Shown: positions 59,966 to 64,000 of the stretch, in pieces
Layout of the letters: each line of letters opens with the position of its first letter
How positions within the stretch are numbered: the first letter of the stretch is position 1
The notes under the pieces: generated by a model
What the model was told of the DNA's origin: nothing
Seen by the model: the letters and a program-made list of their open reading frames with translations, nothing else
Database searches by the model: none
NCBI RefSeq assembly: GCF_020080835.1
Contig: NC_058164.1
Coordinates: forward strand, 11,788,142-11,852,141
Length of the DNA: 64,000 nt
Direction: 5' to 3'
DNA from: Cotesia glomerata
Taxonomy: Eukaryota > Arthropoda > Insecta > Hymenoptera > Braconidae
Translations under genes and position numbers: made by a program

Positions 59966-62596
59966 TTACAGTTTTATAAAATTATTTTTATTGCAATTAG
60001 GATATCGTTTTCTGTGTTCTGTCACTACTTGCAATAAATACTGAAGCTGTTCTTCATTTTTCGTTAAGCATCGATTATGCTGCTCTATCAATGCCACGCC
60101 GCGTTCTGCTACGTCATTTACAACTTGAAGTTTCTCAAAATACTCTAAGTTTCTTTTGTAATTTAGATTCTGAGGCCACAAAGTTACATCCTCATCAATG
60201 AAATCATACGACAAATCAAACGATTTAAACAGATTTATCGATCTCATAGATACAAATTGACTAAGATCTTTATTTAATAATGACTCTAAATTTTTCTTAT
60301 CGATTATAAAACGACTCGTTGTAGTTTCATTGGTTTCACAGTTTTTTAAAGCATGAACTATTCTTCTTTTTGTTTCAACTGAAACAGTTTCGTCAAAGAG
60401 AGATAAAACAGACAACTCGTTATTTAAATACCACAAGTGATCGGCTAATTTTTCTGAGCATGCCCGTGAAATAGTATTATTAAATTTTTTATATGAAATT
60501 AATTCTTTAATTAAAGTTAAATCATTATTAGGTGCTGTTATAGCGCACGGCGCAGTATACCAAGCTTTTAAATATAATATTATGATAAATAAACTAAGTT
60601 CTCGTAATCCAGCTATTTCTGATTTAGTAAGATGAAATTCATTTCTAAATAAAAAAATTTTTAAACTATATATTGCTTTAGCCATCCACCTTGCATGATG
60701 GACGGCTCCAGGACGCTTAAATGTAATATTTGTGGTAGTAGCACTCAAAAATATCGATGATAATTGCAGGAGTTCACGGTAATCGTCACGACAATGATCC
60801 ATCTACAAAAAAAGTTCAAAGTCAAAATAAAATTAATTACATTGCAACCTCAAAGTAAAGAACATTGATTATTATCAACTGATGTGAAGTAAAAGTTACA
60901 AAAATAATCATGTGAAATTGATTTCCAATATTTTTATTTACAACGGGGTTAATTATTAAGTGTAAAATGGATGATTATACGGAACTTCATAAATTTTCAT
61001 GTTTCACTTTAACATCAGTTGATAGTTCTTTAGCGCTGGATTAAAAAATTTTACTTCTATTTGATTATTAACGAATTTCAAAATTTCATCTTTGATTGGT
61101 GTTATAACTTCCAAAATTTCTTGGTCATAAATACCTGCCGTAAAGTTTGATTGATCAATTTCATCCCACTTCTTTTTAAATCTCTGAGAAATTGGAACGT
61201 TTGGGCCAGATGAAGCAGGCCAGTATATTTCAAATGCACTTCGAAGAACAATTTCAAAAATATGGTATCGACATGGCAAGTATAACAGTTGTCGATTCAG
61301 AGCCTTTTCTACTAATACACACGCACCATTTCTGATTCCTGTAAAAATAAAATAAGAATTTAGCATTTAATATTACTATAACTAAACGCTTTATATATTA
61401 ATAATTAATAAGTAATTTACCCGTATTTGACGCTGTAGTATCAGAACACAATGCTTCGATGTCATCAGTATTAATATTCCATTGTTTTACTGTTGTAATA
61501 ATAGCTGAAGCTTGATTTTGTCCAGTTCCAGATTCTAGTTTGGGGACTCCTAACAGTTGAAATTTACCTGATGATGATAAAATAATAGGAAGCCGGTCAA
61601 CTTGTTCTATACCTATAATATCTGACAACAGTTTTCCATCAAAATGTAGCACATAATTATCAGTTTCCAAATTAGTTTTCAGATTTAACGTCGCTACTTT
61701 GCGAAATTTTTCCCGTGCTCGGTGAATAGTCAAATGACTGAAGTTTACGCTTGCACAATCAATATTTAGGCTAGATAATAAAGCAGCAAAAATGTAAGTC
61801 ACCGACCTACTACTCACATTAGCTCTATCCAAAGCCGTAGCAAGTTCTGGTGTCATTAGATCAATTTTAGGAACTTGTTGTTTTGGAATTTCATCTTCAT
61901 AATCAGAGATTATACGAGAAGTATTACTTTCCAAAGATTTCTGGGATAACTTAGATGTCTGACTTGATATTTCATGATTAACAACATTATCAGTCTCAAC
62001 TGTACAAGAATAGTCAACATTGTCATTACCGAACTTTCCGACATCAAATGTACCACTATCATTATTGTTATTATAATTGATATCAATGTTCTCTTCATTA
62101 TTGTTATCACTATTACTGTAGTTATTATTTTCATCGCTTACATCAACATCCATATCTTCAACATCGTCTGGAATTGGTTGAGAAATATATGAAATAAAAC
62201 CACGTCGAATGGAAGATTTTTGTCAGTAAATTTAGCACATCAGCATGAGCTATATCAAATAGTTTATTTAATTCGTCCCGAAAAAGGGACTCATTTTTTT
62301 TTTTGAGATTTTAACTTTTTCCTCTTACAGTTTTTTTGTAAATTCCTCCATCGATTGTGTTTTGAGGTTAGTTTTAAAAAAGCAGATCTTTTCTCTCTTG
62401 TCGGGATTTGTGCCACACACCAAATTTCGAAAACTTTGTCGACGGTGGTTGATATGCTTTCTTTCACTGAAAAATTTTTCGTTTTGAGATAATAAAATAA
62501 AAGTGACATAACCTCTTTCAATGAAGGTAATTTTTTTCCATCAAATTCACTTAATACATCACCAATCAAGTACACTGTTTTCACCATTGTGATCAT
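59966..62596 (-). CDS. Transposase-like gene of the 3.5-kb TIR element, spliced, one frameshift
   Basis: Coding order on the minus strand: block 1 from 62596 (MITMVKTVYLIGDVLSEFDG; CVAQIPTREKRSAFLKLTSK), shifted in a poly-A run at about 62285-62295 and continuing NESLFRDELNKLFDIAHADV. Block 2 at 62153-61418 has an acidic Asn-rich start, TPELATALDRANVSSRSVTY and RLPIILSSSGKFQLLGVPKL, and ends IEALCSDTTASNTG. It splices (AACG-side donor GTAAAT near 61418, acceptor TTTTACAG near 61338) in frame to IRNGACVLVEKALNRQLLYL and PCRYHIFEIVL. Block 3 at 60802-59966 has FKRPGAVHHARWMAKAIYSL, WYTAPCAITAPNNDLTLIKE and VVNDVAERGVALIEQHNRCL. The D-T-x-x-x-N-x-G / C-x-x-H-x-x-E pattern recalls hAT-like transposases. 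I know similar unnamed proteins from Hydra and Hemiptera but cannot assign a family. Strand transfer activity is inference. Confidence 0.72.
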
Positions 62597-63022
62597 AAAA
62601 TTTATAACTTATATATTTTAATTATAAGCAAATTAAATTAATAATATAACGAATTTAAATAACAATCAGTATCAATAAAGAAAGACAATGACGAGAAGAT
62701 AGAACAAAGCATTGAAAGCAGAGCAACAAAGAGAAATTGGTACTGAACGACCAAGCTTACCAACACAGAGCTTACTAACTACATTACTCAAATCAAACGA
62801 ATATACTACTTTTATCGTCGGAGCTGAATAAAGTTCATTCAATATTTTTTAAATGAAAAAAATTAATCAAATTTTATAGTTGATTGAATTGATTTAATAT
62901 ATTTATAATTTTTTTAACATTTTTAATAAAATACAATGATGAGTGTTTGTTTAGTTAGTGTGATCAGGAACTTTACATTTTCATCTTACAAAAATTTATA
63001 AACTTTATGAAATATAAAATTG

Positions 63023-63176
63023 ATTTGTTATAAAAGAGACCCAAAAATCATTTGTTTGATAATTTTAACCTTTATATTTATGTATTTGTACTTTTTGTGA
63101 GTTACGTATGGAGTAAATAAGCAAAAAAAAATTAAAATCTCAAAATAACAGAATTCAATTGATTTTACAAAAAAAA
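63023..63176 (-). repeat. Right terminal inverted repeat of the 3.5-kb element
   Basis: Mirror of 59702-59856. It contains GTGAGTTACGTATGGAGTAA and ends ATTGATTTTACAAAAAAA. Confidence 0.88.

Positions 63177-64000
<824 letters not shown>

Larger units (their letters stand above)
59702..63176. mobile_element. 3.5-kb DNA transposon with ~155-bp near-identical TIRs
   Basis: The arm 59702-59856 (TTTGTAAAATCAATTGAATT ... GGGTCTCTTTTATAACAAAT) is the inverse of 63023-63176. By eye it differs only at two bases plus poly-T length. A transposase-like minus-strand gene fills the interior. The outer ends fall in T/A runs, so the exact termini and target duplication are unresolved. The right end abuts a CA-core copy. 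TIR similarity suggests a recent insertion. Confidence 0.85.

Overview
This window is a stretch of an AT-rich insect nuclear genome. The arthropod-type immunoglobulin-superfamily gene, the R1-clade and jockey-like LINEs, the tRNA-derived SINEs and a Helitron all fit an insect. A parasitoid-wasp-like hymenopteran is my best guess, but nothing in the sequence proves the order. There is no bacterial-style gene organisation. A 100-N assembly gap lies at 12734-12833.

The only host gene I can support is a plus-strand, multi-exon IgSF receptor or adhesion gene. Three internal exons (9045-9381, 13362-13597, 39388-39729) have proper splice sites and matching phases (2/2, then 1/1). Together they encode a Thr-rich linker, one complete Ig domain and most of a second. 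Its two visible introns are 4.0 kb and 25.8 kb. The first exon(s) and all downstream exons lie outside the window or could not be recognised. Almost everything else is transposable elements in these introns and in the downstream flank.

Layout: 1-2875, degenerate Helitron Rep gene (minus). About 3770-7443, two copies of an abundant family I call the CA-core repeat, the first split by a 2.3-kb TIR element (4137-6474). 9045-13597, host exons 1-2 with a DUF4806-like TE gene (about 10830-12180) between them. 15135-20065, an inverted segmental repeat and several CA-core copies, one carrying a LINE inside its CA tract. 22245-25569, a 3.3-kb TIR element with a nested 987-bp solo LTR. 25789-26712, a 0.9-kb TIR element. 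About 26845-27632, a CA-core copy. 28722-34232, a jockey-like LINE (minus) with a SINE in its gag gene. 35697-37056, a 1.36-kb foldback element. 39388-39729, host exon 3. 41729-42515, an inverted-repeat element with a SINE in its loop. 42913-43056, a 15-bp minisatellite. 46029-48457 and 50381-54315, CA-core copies each split by an R1-clade LINE. 54600-58514, R1-clade gag/EN and EN-RT remnants. 59702-63176, a young-looking 3.5-kb DNA transposon with TIRs of about 155 bp. 63177-64000, a CA-core copy running off the right edge.

The main biological story is the relationship between the CA-core repeat and the LINEs. The repeat carries a long (CA)n tract between conserved flanks. Three separate R1-clade-like LINE copies sit exactly inside such tracts, with their poly(A) fused directly to CA. 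That is what a microsatellite-targeting LINE lineage living inside a mobile microsatellite would look like. The CA-core repeat also carries three GAGCTC-type palindromes spaced exactly 40 bp apart in independent copies, and three diverged copies of an internal module of about 55 bp, one inverted. I know of no description of either feature.
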